The notes beneath the pieces are model-generated. The model saw only the letters and a program-made list of their open reading frames with translations. It did not search any database and was not told where the DNA came from. From Pseudomonas gregormendelii (GTDB lineage Bacteria > Pseudomonadota > Gammaproteobacteria > Pseudomonadales > Pseudomonadaceae): a DNA stretch of 64,000 nt. The first letter of the stretch is position 1; the number at the start of each line of letters is the position of its first letter. Where the stretch lies: assembly GCF_017114825.1 (NCBI RefSeq), contig NZ_JADEVO010000018.1, forward strand, positions 1 through 64,000. The letters are read 5' to 3'. Of this stretch, positions 9,747-17,678 are shown piece by piece. Both the position numbers and the translations under genes were made by a program.

Positions 9747-9847
9747 TGTGGGAGCAAAGCTTGCTCGCGATGGTCTGCACGTCGCGGCAGCCACCCTGTT
9801 GCCCCGCGTCATCGTTGGCCACCATCGCGAGCGAGCTCGCGCCTACA
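9747..9847. repeat. REP pair between two leftward genes
   Basis: Inverted REP cores are at 9747-9770 and 9825-9847. They separate the ABM-domain gene from the folM operon, two leftward units. Confidence 0.9.
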
Positions 9848-9864
9848 GGGGAGTGGTGGTGGCT

Positions 9865-10434
9865 TCAATGATTCTGCGCAGAAGCCTTCACCGCCACCCG
9901 CCGAGCAGAATCACCACTCAGCCATCCCGCCAGTACCTTCGTCGACAGCGGAATGAAGAAATAAACCATCAACGGCGTCAGGCACAGCGTACTGACCAGC
10001 ACCCGCGGCAACAGGCTCAGCTCGCCCAGCAACGGCTCCAGCACAAAGTTGAACAACAACGACACCGGAAAGAACGCCAGCCAGATAGCCACCGCCTGTT
10101 TCCAGCGCGGCGGACGTACACCTGCGGCGCCGAACCAGCCTTCAATACCGCTGACCCGATGCTCCTTGGGGTGGGCAAACAGGTCGCTGCCACGCGCCAG
10201 CCAGGCTGTACGCGAGGCGGAATGCTCCCAGGCGTGCATGGTTTGCTCGTCGGCGAAGCGGAAGATGATCTGGAATTCGTTATCGCCGGGCGGCGGAGCA
10301 AGCACGCCGGAGCCAAGATAACCCTTGAAGTCGGTGGCCAGCTGTTCGCCTTCGCGCAGCCAGTCCATCAGGTCCTGATAGCGCCCATCGGCGACTCGAC
10401 GCGCAACCATCAGCGTGACTGGGGAAGTAGACAT
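9865..10434 (-). CDS. membrane protein with antibiotic-biosynthesis-monooxygenase (ABM) domain
   Basis: A 189-residue protein. Residues 1-100 resemble the ABM ferredoxin-like fold (VTLMVARRV, then FQIIFRFADEQTMHAWEHS), which in relatives senses or oxidises small aromatics or haem. The rest holds two strongly hydrophobic segments (about 112-135 and 142-165). The ATG at 10434 is used; the frame extends further upstream into the intergenic region but without a ribosome site. It is divergent from the LitR-type regulator at 10646, which may control it. The exact function is unknown. Confidence 0.8.
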   Translation of the reverse strand: MSTSPVTLMVARRVADGRYQDLMDWLREGEQLATDFKGYLGSGVLAPPPGDNEFQIIFRFADEQTMHAWEHSASRTAWLARGSDLFAHPKEHRVSGIEGWFGAAGVRPPRWKQAVAIWLAFFPVSLLFNFVLEPLLGELSLLPRVLVSTLCLTPLMVYFFIPLSTKVLAGWLSGDSARRVAVKASAQNH

Positions 10435-10645
10435 TGTGTATCTCCGTAAGACAAATGCGTCTCTCCGGGTAGGAGATTCGCCAGGCGCAGCACCGGGGTA
10501 ATGGGCTGCGCGTTGAATCAAGCAAGGATTATTCCTGATTCTGGATAATTCACCAGCGCCTTTGGTCATTCATGAATTTCTTGAATGGTCAGGGGGCAGT
10601 AGAGCTAAGATGACTGCCTATTCTTGCAAGGACGTGGGCCGCGAA

Positions 10646-11605
10646 ATGCCTGTATTGACTGACATCGCCGCTTCTACGCTGCAAGCGCGTTCGCTGGAGC
10701 GCGAAGACCTGTTTCCCATTCGGGAGGTCTGTCGCCTGACCGGAATCAATCCGGTGACCCTCCGTGCCTGGGAGCGCCGTTATGGGCTGCTTCAGCCCAC
10801 GCGCACCGAAAGCGGTCATCGGCTGTATTCCATGGCCGATATCGAAAAAGTTCGCAGCATCCTCGGCTGGATCGAGCGCGGTGTAGCCGTCAGCAAGGTC
10901 GGCAAGATACTGGCCAAGGCCGAACCTCTCCAGGCCCTGGCGAACATCATCCCTGACGAACTGGTGCTCGCCGACTATGCCCAGTGGCAGCAGCAAGTGC
11001 AGGCGGCGGTCAGTGGTTTTGATGAAGTGCTGCTGGAACAGATCTACGGCCAGATCTTTTCGAGTTATCCACTGGCGGTGGTCTTTCAGGACATCCTCAT
11101 GCCGCTGTGGCAACAGTTGCTGCTGCGCCATGATGGGTTCGGGCAAACCAGCGAATGGCTATTTCTCGACGGTTTCCTGCGCTCCCGGGTGTTGCAGCGC
11201 ATGCAACTGATGCGCGTCATGCAACCGCGCCGGGTGATTGTCTGCGCCTTGGGCGACCAGGCCCGTGAGCTTGAGGTACTGGTGACGGCGCTGTACCTCA
11301 GCCATGTCGACTCGGCCATTCAGTTCCTGTCGATCGGTCAGCCTTTTGACGAACTCACCCTGGTCTGCGAACGGGTCAAGCCGCAGGCACCGGTGCTGGT
11401 GTCTAATCACGCGCCAGCCCCCGACTTTCCTCGACGTCTGAATCGACTGGCCCTGAGCCTGGATTGTCAGTTGTTCCTCGCCGGTGATGCGTCTGACCTG
11501 GCGCAAGAATGCCTGGCCGAGTCGTCGATCGGTTGCCTGGGCAGTGAAGGTGTGGTGATGCGCCAGCGCCTGAAACAATTTCTGGCGGGCAATCTCGATA
11601 CTTAA
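10646..11605 (+). CDS. MerR-family regulator, class II LitR/CarH-like (no B12 motif)
   Basis: A 319-residue transcription factor. The N-terminal MerR winged helix is FPIREVCRLTGINPVTLRAW followed by ERRYGLLQP. The long C-terminal half has the shape of the cobalamin-binding module of CarH/LitR, but neither the W-x9-EH nor the DxHxxG cobalamin motif is present (ALGDQARELEVL stands where DxHxxG is expected). That is the pattern of class II LitR proteins (PplR1-3) of P. putida, which depend on short LOV proteins for light control. A LOV gene lies 680 bp downstream on the other strand. An alternative ATG at 10610 would add 12 residues. The operator is not identified. Confidence 0.82.
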   Translation: MPVLTDIAASTLQARSLEREDLFPIREVCRLTGINPVTLRAWERRYGLLQPTRTESGHRLYSMADIEKVRSILGWIERGVAVSKVGKILAKAEPLQALANIIPDELVLADYAQWQQQVQAAVSGFDEVLLEQIYGQIFSSYPLAVVFQDILMPLWQQLLLRHDGFGQTSEWLFLDGFLRSRVLQRMQLMRVMQPRRVIVCALGDQARELEVLVTALYLSHVDSAIQFLSIGQPFDELTLVCERVKPQAPVLVSNHAPAPDFPRRLNRLALSLDCQLFLAGDASDLAQECLAESSIGCLGSEGVVMRQRLKQFLAGNLDT

Positions 11606-11606
11606 A

Positions 11607-12212
11607 TCAGAGGTGCAGGGCGGGGTGGGTCAGGCGATGTTGCTGAAGGATGAACTGACGCAGCCGCTCGGTTTCGTCCTTGTCGCTCTGACTTAGCTGA
11701 TAAGCAAAAAAGCCGCTTTCGGTTTCTTTCTCGAATGTTCCGCGCAACGCGATCCGTTCATAGCCGGACGGGCTGAACCACAAGGCGAAGTGTTTCGGCG
11801 GTTTGGTCTTGTTGCGCACTTCCAGCAGAACACCTTTGAACGACACCTCATGTACCCACAGGGTACCTGGCTGGCCGTTGGCGTTTTCCAGTGCTACCGG
11901 CTCCTCAAGCACCAGGCGCCAGGGCCTCACCATCGGCCCGTCTTCGTAGATGCTGGGCACGCCGAGGCGCAGGTGAAGCGCATGGAATTCGTCTTCGACC
12001 AGGTGCAACGGAAAAGTCATCTGCTGATTTTCGAAATTGGCCTGGATGGTGACTTGCTCGTGCGCAGCCAGGCGCGTGAGCAGATCACGGATTTGCGAAC
12101 CACCATTTACCAACAGGCTCGACGTCGCATCCCGCATGTTCAGTTGCGGGTTGTGTTGCATGGTCTGGATGAAATCCAGCTCATCCTGCGTCAGGAGCGC
12201 GTCGCGTTGCAT
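11607..12212 (-). CDS. PilZ-like domain protein
   Basis: A 201-residue soluble protein convergent with the MerR-like gene, the two stop codons lying 1 bp apart. An N-terminal YcgR-like beta region (residues 45-95) precedes PWRLVLEEPVAL and WVHEVSFKGVLLEV, which resemble the PilZ pattern with VSxxG but without a clear RxxxR, so c-di-GMP binding is doubtful. It lies between the LitR-like regulator and the LOV protein and could be an output or accessory factor. The assignment is moderate. Confidence 0.55.
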   Translation of the reverse strand: MQRDALLTQDELDFIQTMQHNPQLNMRDATSSLLVNGGSQIRDLLTRLAAHEQVTIQANFENQQMTFPLHLVEDEFHALHLRLGVPSIYEDGPMVRPWRLVLEEPVALENANGQPGTLWVHEVSFKGVLLEVRNKTKPPKHFALWFSPSGYERIALRGTFEKETESGFFAYQLSQSDKDETERLRQFILQQHRLTHPALHL

Positions 12213-12284
12213 GATCTACTCGAAAGAAATAGTTACAAAGTCATCGGTGATTGTAGTTAATGACAATTAATTCGCCTTTTTGTT

Positions 12285-12743
12285 TTAACCGTTCGTCGCT
12301 TTCAGCGCGGCAAGCTCGGCCTGGACTTCAGCCAGTTGGGTCTCAAGTTGGGCAATGCGCTGCCGCGCCTTGACCTGAGCGCTGACGTCCTTCTGCACGC
12401 CAACGATGTACGTTATACCGTCGCTTTCGCTTTTTACCGTGGAAAGCGACAGCTCGTTCCAGAAGGGCGTCCCGTCCTTGCGGTAATTGCGCAGCGTTTC
12501 CCGGCATGAGCCACCTGTGCTCAAGGTCTCGCGAATGACCGCCAGTGCGTCTTGGTCGCGGTCGCCGGACTGCAGGAAGCGGCAATCCTGGTACAGGACT
12601 TCCTCGCTGGAATAGCCTGTCAGGCGTTCAAATGCCGGGTTCACGTAAATCAGGATGGTGTCTTGATCGCCTTCTTTTTCGGCAATCACGATACCGTCGT
12701 TGGAGGCGTTGATGACCAGTTGCAGCAGCTTGGCGTTGATCAT
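12285..12743 (-). CDS. short LOV blue-light photoreceptor (PpSB-LOV-like)
   Basis: A 152-residue protein that is almost entirely one LOV domain with short N- and C-terminal helical extensions, as in PpSB1-LOV and PpSB2-LOV of P. putida. The photoactive cysteine is C54 in YQDCRFLQSGDRDQ, next to the flavin-contacting RFLQ. NYRKDGTPFWNEL and YIVGVQKDVSAQV complete the fold. The C-terminal helix (about 125-150) is coiled-coil-like and probably supports dimerisation. There is no effector domain, so it must act through another protein, most plausibly the neighbouring class II LitR-like regulator. Confidence 0.93.
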   Translation of the reverse strand: MINAKLLQLVINASNDGIVIAEKEGDQDTILIYVNPAFERLTGYSSEEVLYQDCRFLQSGDRDQDALAVIRETLSTGGSCRETLRNYRKDGTPFWNELSLSTVKSESDGITYIVGVQKDVSAQVKARQRIAQLETQLAEVQAELAALKATNG

Positions 12744-12845
12744 TGAGAATCCTTTCCTCTCTGATTGACCTTCGCATTCTAAAAGAAACCATTGTGGGCC
12801 TGCTGGTAATATCCTCCTTAATTACTCAGCATTAGGATCAGATTG

Positions 12846-13301
12846 ATGAAAGTCGCCATTTTTTCCGGCTCGGTTTACGGTTCTGCCGAAGAAGTCGCTC
12901 GTCACGCGGCAGGCATTTTGAAGGAGGCCGGTTTCGACACCTGGCACAACCCTCGGGCAACGCTTGCTGATGTGCAGGCTTTCGCCCCCGAAGCCTTGCT
13001 CGCAGTAACCTCGACCACTGGCATGGGCGAGCTGCCAGACAACCTGCAGCCGCTTTATTTCGCCATTCGCGACCAGCTGCCGGCGGCCTGGCGCGGTCTG
13101 CCGGGTGCGGTCATCGGCCTGGGCGATGCGAGCTACGGCGATACTTTTTGCGGCGGTGGTGAGCTGATGCGTGAACTGTTCGGCGAGCTGGGCGTTCGTG
13201 AAGTACTGCCGATGCTGCGCCTGGACGCCAGCGAGAGCGTGACCCCGGAAACCGATGCCGAGCCCTGGTTGGCAGAACTGGTGGTGGCGTTACGTAACTG
13301 A
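12846..13301 (+). CDS. MioC-like flavodoxin
   Basis: A 151-residue FMN-binding flavodoxin fold. The phosphate-binding loop SGSVYGSAEEVAR is at the N-terminus, the second flavin loop is STTGMGELPDNLQPL, and the third is GLGDASYGDTFCGGG. The ATG at 12846 is preferred to the TTG one codon before it. It is divergent from the LOV gene, with a 102-bp shared promoter region. It would transfer electrons to an unidentified partner. Confidence 0.9.
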   Translation: MKVAIFSGSVYGSAEEVARHAAGILKEAGFDTWHNPRATLADVQAFAPEALLAVTSTTGMGELPDNLQPLYFAIRDQLPAAWRGLPGAVIGLGDASYGDTFCGGGELMRELFGELGVREVLPMLRLDASESVTPETDAEPWLAELVVALRN

Positions 13302-13403
13302 CTCGCTCGGCCATCAAGCTGGCTGCCAATGCAACTACGCGAATCCCGGAGGCTGACTAGACTGCTGTCACGTGCAGAACAATAAGAACAGGAGTTCCTT
13401 GTC

Positions 13404-14186
13404 GTGAGCGTAGCCCCCGTCTCGTCACCGCCTAACGTCAAAGATCAGGTCAGCGCCGCCGAATGGCAGGCTCGCGTTGATCTGGCCGCCTGTTATCGGC
13501 TGGTCGCCCAGCATGGCTGGGATGACCTGATCTTCACGCACATTTCTGCCAAAGTGCCTGGCACTGAAGATTTTCTGATCAACCCTTTCGGGCTGATGTT
13601 TCACGAGATCACTGCGTCGAGCCTGGTCAAGGTGGATCATGCCGGCAACAAGTTGATGGACAGCCCCTACGAGATCAATCCGGCGGGGTACACCATCCAC
13701 AGCGCCGTGCATGAAGTGCGTCACGACGTAGTGTGCGTGCTGCACACCCATACGGCGGCCGGTGTCGCGGTGTCGGCGCAGAAGCAGGGCGTTTTGCCGA
13801 TCAGCCAGCAGTCGCTGTTCGTCTTGTCCAGCCTGGGCTATCACGCTTACGAAGGTGTCGCGCTCAACCATGAGGAGAAAGCGCGACTGCAAGCCGACCT
13901 TGGTCAGAACAATTTCCTGATGCTGCACAACCATGGCCTGCTGACCTGTGGCAGCAGCATCGCCGATACCTTCCTGATGATGTTCATCTTCCAGCGCGCC
14001 TGCGATATCCAGGTGCTGGCGCAAAACGGTGGGGCCGAGTTGATCGCCATCGAGCCGCAGATTCTGGCTGGGGCCAAGGCGATGATTGCGGGTGTGACCA
14101 AAAGTGCTCAAGGGATGGGTGGTGCACTGGCCTGGCCAGCGTTGCTGCGCAAACTCGATCAACTCGACCCGGGTTATAAACTCTGA
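13404..14186 (+). CDS. class II aldolase/adducin-family protein
   Basis: A 260-residue protein of the fuculose-phosphate aldolase fold. Metal ligands are visible in VLHTHTAAGVAVSA, and a further His lies in LHNHGLLTCG. It shows DDLIFTHISAKVPG near the start. The GTG start at 13404 follows GGAG. It is translationally coupled to the next gene through TGATG. The substrate is unknown; related proteins act on short sugars or aldols. Confidence 0.88.
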   Translation: MSVAPVSSPPNVKDQVSAAEWQARVDLAACYRLVAQHGWDDLIFTHISAKVPGTEDFLINPFGLMFHEITASSLVKVDHAGNKLMDSPYEINPAGYTIHSAVHEVRHDVVCVLHTHTAAGVAVSAQKQGVLPISQQSLFVLSSLGYHAYEGVALNHEEKARLQADLGQNNFLMLHNHGLLTCGSSIADTFLMMFIFQRACDIQVLAQNGGAELIAIEPQILAGAKAMIAGVTKSAQGMGGALAWPALLRKLDQLDPGYKL

Positions 14187-15088
14187 TGGCACTCGCCGAG
14201 ATTCCGCTGTGCGTCTGGCGCAAACGTGGCCAGACCTTCATTTTCCGTGGCCAGCACATCCGTTACTGGACGGCGGGGCAGGGTGAGCCGTTGCTGCTCA
14301 TCCATGGTTTTCCCACCGCCAGTTGGGACTGGCATTGCCTGTGGCCGCCACTGGCCCAGCGTTACCGGGTGATTGCCTGCGACATGCTCGGCTTCGGTGA
14401 TTCTGCCAAGCCCACCCAGCATGACTACAGCCTGCTGGAGCAAGCCGACTTGCAGCAAGCGCTGCTCGCGCACTTGCAAGTCGCAGACCCGGTGCATGTG
14501 CTTGCCCACGATTACGGTGACAGCGTTGCCCAGGAACTGTTGGCGCGGCACCACGAGACGCGCATCGAGCTGGCCAGCTGCGTATTTCTCAATGGCGGCC
14601 TGTTTCCTGAAACCCATCGTGCCTTGCTGGTACAGAAACTGCTGCTCAGCCCGTTGGGCTGGATGATCGGGCGGGCCTTTAACCGGGACGCGCTGGTGAA
14701 GAGTTTCCGGCATGTCTTCGGCCCTCACAGTGGCCCGAGCGAGAGCGAGATGGACGACTTCTGGAGTCTGGTGGAAAGCAACCGTGGCCCGCGCATCATG
14801 CACAAACTCATTGGCTACATTCCCGAGCGCCGCGCGCAGCGTGATCGCTGGGTCGCCGCCATGCAACGCAACGAAGTGCCCATGCGAGTGATCGATGGCG
14901 AGGCCGATCCCATTTCCGGCGGGCACATGGTCGAACGCTATCGCCAGCTGATACCCAACCCCGACACGGTCGTGCTGCCCGGTATTGGTCACTATCCACA
15001 AATCGAAGCGCCTGCGCAGGTGCTCAAGCACTACCTGGAGTTCCGCGACAATTGCGTGTTACTGCCGCGCAAGGTCGCCTGTTCGTAA
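14186..15088 (+). CDS. alpha/beta hydrolase, MEST/haloalkane-dehalogenase-like
   Basis: A 300-residue hydrolase with an oxyanion motif HGFPTASWDW and the nucleophile elbow AHDYGDSVAQEL, where the nucleophile is Asp rather than Ser, as in haloalkane dehalogenases, epoxide hydrolases and MEST proteins. The catalytic His is in GIGHYPQIEAP near the C-terminus. The gene overlaps the aldolase-like gene by 1 bp and probably works with it. The substrate cannot be predicted. Confidence 0.85.
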   Translation: MALAEIPLCVWRKRGQTFIFRGQHIRYWTAGQGEPLLLIHGFPTASWDWHCLWPPLAQRYRVIACDMLGFGDSAKPTQHDYSLLEQADLQQALLAHLQVADPVHVLAHDYGDSVAQELLARHHETRIELASCVFLNGGLFPETHRALLVQKLLLSPLGWMIGRAFNRDALVKSFRHVFGPHSGPSESEMDDFWSLVESNRGPRIMHKLIGYIPERRAQRDRWVAAMQRNEVPMRVIDGEADPISGGHMVERYRQLIPNPDTVVLPGIGHYPQIEAPAQVLKHYLEFRDNCVLLPRKVACS

Positions 15089-15263
15089 ATCTGCGGTAAA
15101 TATCGCTGTCGGCGTTTCTGCAGGAACTGCCGAAGGCTGCGAGCTTTAACGCATCATCCCCCTGCCTTATCGAGCACTATTCAGCCCCAGCCGTTTTCAT
15201 TGTGACCCGCAGCCCCGTGCCTGACACTCGGGCTCATGTCCCTTTGGCCTGGAGTTGTCCCCC

Positions 15264-16175
15264 ATGAGTGAGTCTGTGCGCTTCGAAGATAAAGTCGTGA
15301 TCATTACCGGTGCCGGCGGCGGCCTCGGTCGCGCCCACGCGTTGCTGTTCGCCAGTCAGGGCGCGAAGGTTCTGGTTAACGACCTGGGAGGTTCGGCCCA
15401 GGGGGAGGGCGCCAACGCTTCGGCGGCTGATCGAGTGGTCGCGCAAATTCGCGAAGCGGGCGGCATCGCCGAAGCCAACCACGACTCCGTCACTGACGGC
15501 GACAAAATCGTCCAGCACGCCATGGACGCCTTCGGCCGGGTCGATGTAGTCGTCAATAACGCCGGGATTTTGCGCGACAAAACCTTCCACAAAATGGAAG
15601 ACGCCGATTGGGACCTGGTCTACCGCGTCCACGTCGAGGGCGCCTACAAGGTGACCCGCGCGGCCTGGCCGCACATGCGCGAGCAAAACTACGGCCGGGT
15701 GATCTTCACGGCGTCGACTTCCGGCATTTACGGCAACTTCGGCCAGTCCAACTACGGCATGGCCAAACTCGGCCTCTACGGCCTGACCCGCACCCTGGCC
15801 ATTGAAGGTCGCAAGAACAATATTCTGGTCAACGCCATCGCCCCCACCGGCGGCACCCGCATGACCGAAGGCCTGATCCCGCCGCAAGTGTTCGAACAAC
15901 TCAAGCCGGAGCTGGTCAGCCCGCTGGTGGTGTACCTCGCCAGTGAAAACTGCCAGGAGACTTCAGGGCTGTTCGAGGTAGGGGGTGGCTGGATGGGCAA
16001 AGTTCGCTGGGAACGCAGCCTGGGCGTCGGGTTTGATCCGCGGGTGGGGTTCTCGCCGGAAGATGTGGCGGCGAATTGGCAGCAGATTTGCGATTTCGAG
16101 GGGGCGGCACATCCCAAGGATAATATCGAGGCGCTGAAGGAGATGATGGGGAATTTGCAGAAGTACTCGTTGTAA
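15264..16175 (+). CDS. SDR-family 3-hydroxyacyl-CoA dehydrogenase-like
   Basis: A 303-residue short-chain dehydrogenase resembling the dehydrogenase part of peroxisomal multifunctional enzyme 2. The NAD motif TGAGGGLGRAHALLFASQG, the NNAGILRD motif, and the catalytic S-Y-K (STSGIYGNFGQSNYGMAKLG) are all present, along with a family-typical C-terminal extension of about 50 residues. The ATG at 15264 is used. It follows the hydrolase after a 175-bp gap, so it may have its own promoter. It probably acts on an acyl-CoA. Confidence 0.88.
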   Translation: MSESVRFEDKVVIITGAGGGLGRAHALLFASQGAKVLVNDLGGSAQGEGANASAADRVVAQIREAGGIAEANHDSVTDGDKIVQHAMDAFGRVDVVVNNAGILRDKTFHKMEDADWDLVYRVHVEGAYKVTRAAWPHMREQNYGRVIFTASTSGIYGNFGQSNYGMAKLGLYGLTRTLAIEGRKNNILVNAIAPTGGTRMTEGLIPPQVFEQLKPELVSPLVVYLASENCQETSGLFEVGGGWMGKVRWERSLGVGFDPRVGFSPEDVAANWQQICDFEGAAHPKDNIEALKEMMGNLQKYSL

Positions 16176-16203
16176 ACGCAGGTTGTTTCTCTGTGGCCAC
16201 ACC

Positions 16204-16229
16204 TGTGGGAGCAAAGCTTTGCTCCCACA
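16204..16229. repeat. REP-like palindrome
   Basis: TGTGGGAGCAAAGC and GCTTTGCTCCCACA form a perfect palindrome, a collapsed version of the REP core seen elsewhere in the window. Confidence 0.8.
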
Positions 16230-16240
16230 AAAACGCCATA

Positions 16241-16267
16241 AAAAAGGCCGCTGCAAACGCAGCGGCC
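16241..16267 (-). terminator. intrinsic terminator reading leftward
   Basis: The 9-bp stem GGCCGCTGC/GCAGCGGCC has a 4-base loop. On the minus strand it is followed by six T. It lies 455 bp beyond the hmgR stop, so the hmgR transcript may extend this far. It could also serve the rightward SDR gene. Confidence 0.75.
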
Positions 16268-16722
16268 AAAGTAAGACGTTCGATCAAGGAGCTACAAATC
16301 AACGTCTGTGTACACAGTGCAATGAACCGAAAAATCTTCAATTCATCTGAATCCGGTCAACGATGCAGTGGACAACAACACACCGCCATCGATCCGCGCC
16401 TCCAGCCTGTTCCCCTGAAAGCCCACCCAGAATAAAGCCTTGTTCCCAAAGGAAAAATAGCGATTATCGACATGCACTGTTGCAGCATCGGCAACAGTGT
16501 CTGCGCGGCGCATCCACGCCCCTGATACCGCCCCATACACCCCGCATACCCCGCGCGGAGCCTGGGCGCTCAGGCCACCCATCCTTTTTGGCGGATGACG
16601 CCCAGGCGTTCGTGCTGCTGCGCGATGCGCAGCGCTTGATGCAGCAACGGCAGATCGCCGACATCGTTTAACTTGGAGTACGGTTCCAGGTCAGCAGTCA
16701 GTCTGGTTGCCTCATCCTGAGG

Positions 16723-17514
16723 TCACAGGGCAGGGGCGGGCTCAAAGCCCATGCGCCAGCTGACGGCGCGGGTAGCGGCCAGCAATCGCTGCGCTGCGGG
16801 GCCGTCTTCATCGGCGTGGAACAACGACGCCGGGCCGACAATGGTCATCACCGCCACCACCTGGCCCACGGCGTTGAACACCGGCGCCGACAATGCATCG
16901 ACGCCGGGCATCAATAACCCGTGCACGTGATGCAGGCCGCGGTCGCGGATGCGTTCACACAGCGTTACGTAGGCCTGATCGTCCGCCAGCGGGTGGGGCT
17001 TGCCTGCCTGTAGCTCCATCTCGCGCAGATCCACGGTTTCGCGCTTGGGCAAGTAGGCACCAAACACCAGGCCGGTGGACGAACTGAGCAGTGGCAGCAC
17101 CGATCCCAGTTGAGTCACCACCGTGACGGCACGAACCGCGGGCTCAATGTGCACAACCGTCGCACCTTGGTTGCCCCACACCGCCAGGAAACAGGTTTCG
17201 TTCAGTTCGTCGCGCAAGTCGGCCAGGGGCAGGGCGCCGACTTTCAGCACGTCCATACTGTTCAGGGCTGCCAGGCCCACGCGAAGAGCTTCACGGCCCA
17301 GGCCGTAATGGTTGGTCGCGGAGTTCTGTTCGGCAAAACCACTGGCGATCAACGCCTGCAGGTAGCGATGCACTTTGCTCGCCGGCATCTGCACGTGTTC
17401 GGCCAGGCGTGACAGCGAAGTCGAAGGCGACAACTCGGCGAGCGCCTTGAGGATGTCGGTGCCGACCTCGGCCGAGCGGACTTTCTGCTTGTCGTTGCTA
17501 CGCGGCGTTTCCAT
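16723..17514 (-). CDS. hmgR: IclR-family homogentisate-pathway repressor
   Basis: A 263-residue IclR regulator. The N-terminal winged helix is TSLSRLAEHVQMPASKVHRYLQALIASGF. The C-terminal ligand-binding half includes PLLSSSTGLVFGAYLP and MPGVDALSAPVFNAVGQVVAVM. It is divergent from hmgA-fahA-maiA, the arrangement of HmgR, which represses the homogentisate genes until homogentisate binds. A triple half-site operator candidate lies between them at 17577-17602. Confidence 0.93.
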   Translation of the reverse strand: METPRSNDKQKVRSAEVGTDILKALAELSPSTSLSRLAEHVQMPASKVHRYLQALIASGFAEQNSATNHYGLGREALRVGLAALNSMDVLKVGALPLADLRDELNETCFLAVWGNQGATVVHIEPAVRAVTVVTQLGSVLPLLSSSTGLVFGAYLPKRETVDLREMELQAGKPHPLADDQAYVTLCERIRDRGLHHVHGLLMPGVDALSAPVFNAVGQVVAVMTIVGPASLFHADEDGPAAQRLLAATRAVSWRMGFEPAPAL

Positions 17515-17576
17515 GAAGGCGATCTGATCCTGTTACGAATGGGCGTCTTTATAGCTTGACGGTAGAAACCAATCAA

Positions 17577-17602
17577 ATTACGTTATGCGTAATCGAATTA
17601 CG
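17577..17602. promoter_or_regulatory. candidate HmgR operator
   Basis: ATTACG (17577-17582), TTATG spacer, CGTAAT (17588-17593) form an inverted repeat. A third direct ATTACG follows at 17597-17602. It lies 63 bp upstream of the hmgR start and 76 bp upstream of hmgA, in the right place to control both divergent genes. Confidence 0.78.
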
Positions 17603-17678
17603 ATAAAAATAACCCGGGCGTGCCGAGATTTCTGCGAAGCAGGACTGGCCACGGCCTGCTCCCTGTTCAGGAGGCTCC

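Larger units (their letters stand above)
16176..16722. other. 547-bp region without a confident gene
   Basis: It holds a small REP-like palindrome (16204-16229) and a terminator-like hairpin oriented leftward (16241-16267). It also holds a 50-codon open frame (16570-16722, minus) that continues in frame directly after the hmgR stop codon, and an overlapping 79-codon minus-strand frame (16343-16582). Neither frame has a recognisable family or ribosome site. They could be a decayed gene or an hmgR 3' untranslated region. Confidence 0.5.

Noticed and set aside
12232..12257. GTTACA-N14-TGTAGT as a PplR/LitR operator upstream of the PilZ-like gene
   Set aside because: The reported P. putida site is a TGTACA-like direct repeat with a 12-base spacer. 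Here both half-sites have mismatches and the spacer is 14, so the match is too weak.
16343..16582. 79-codon minus-strand frame between the SDR gene and hmgR
   Set aside because: Protein-like in part but with no family, no ribosome site and untypical codon use; kept only as a note in the intergenic entry.
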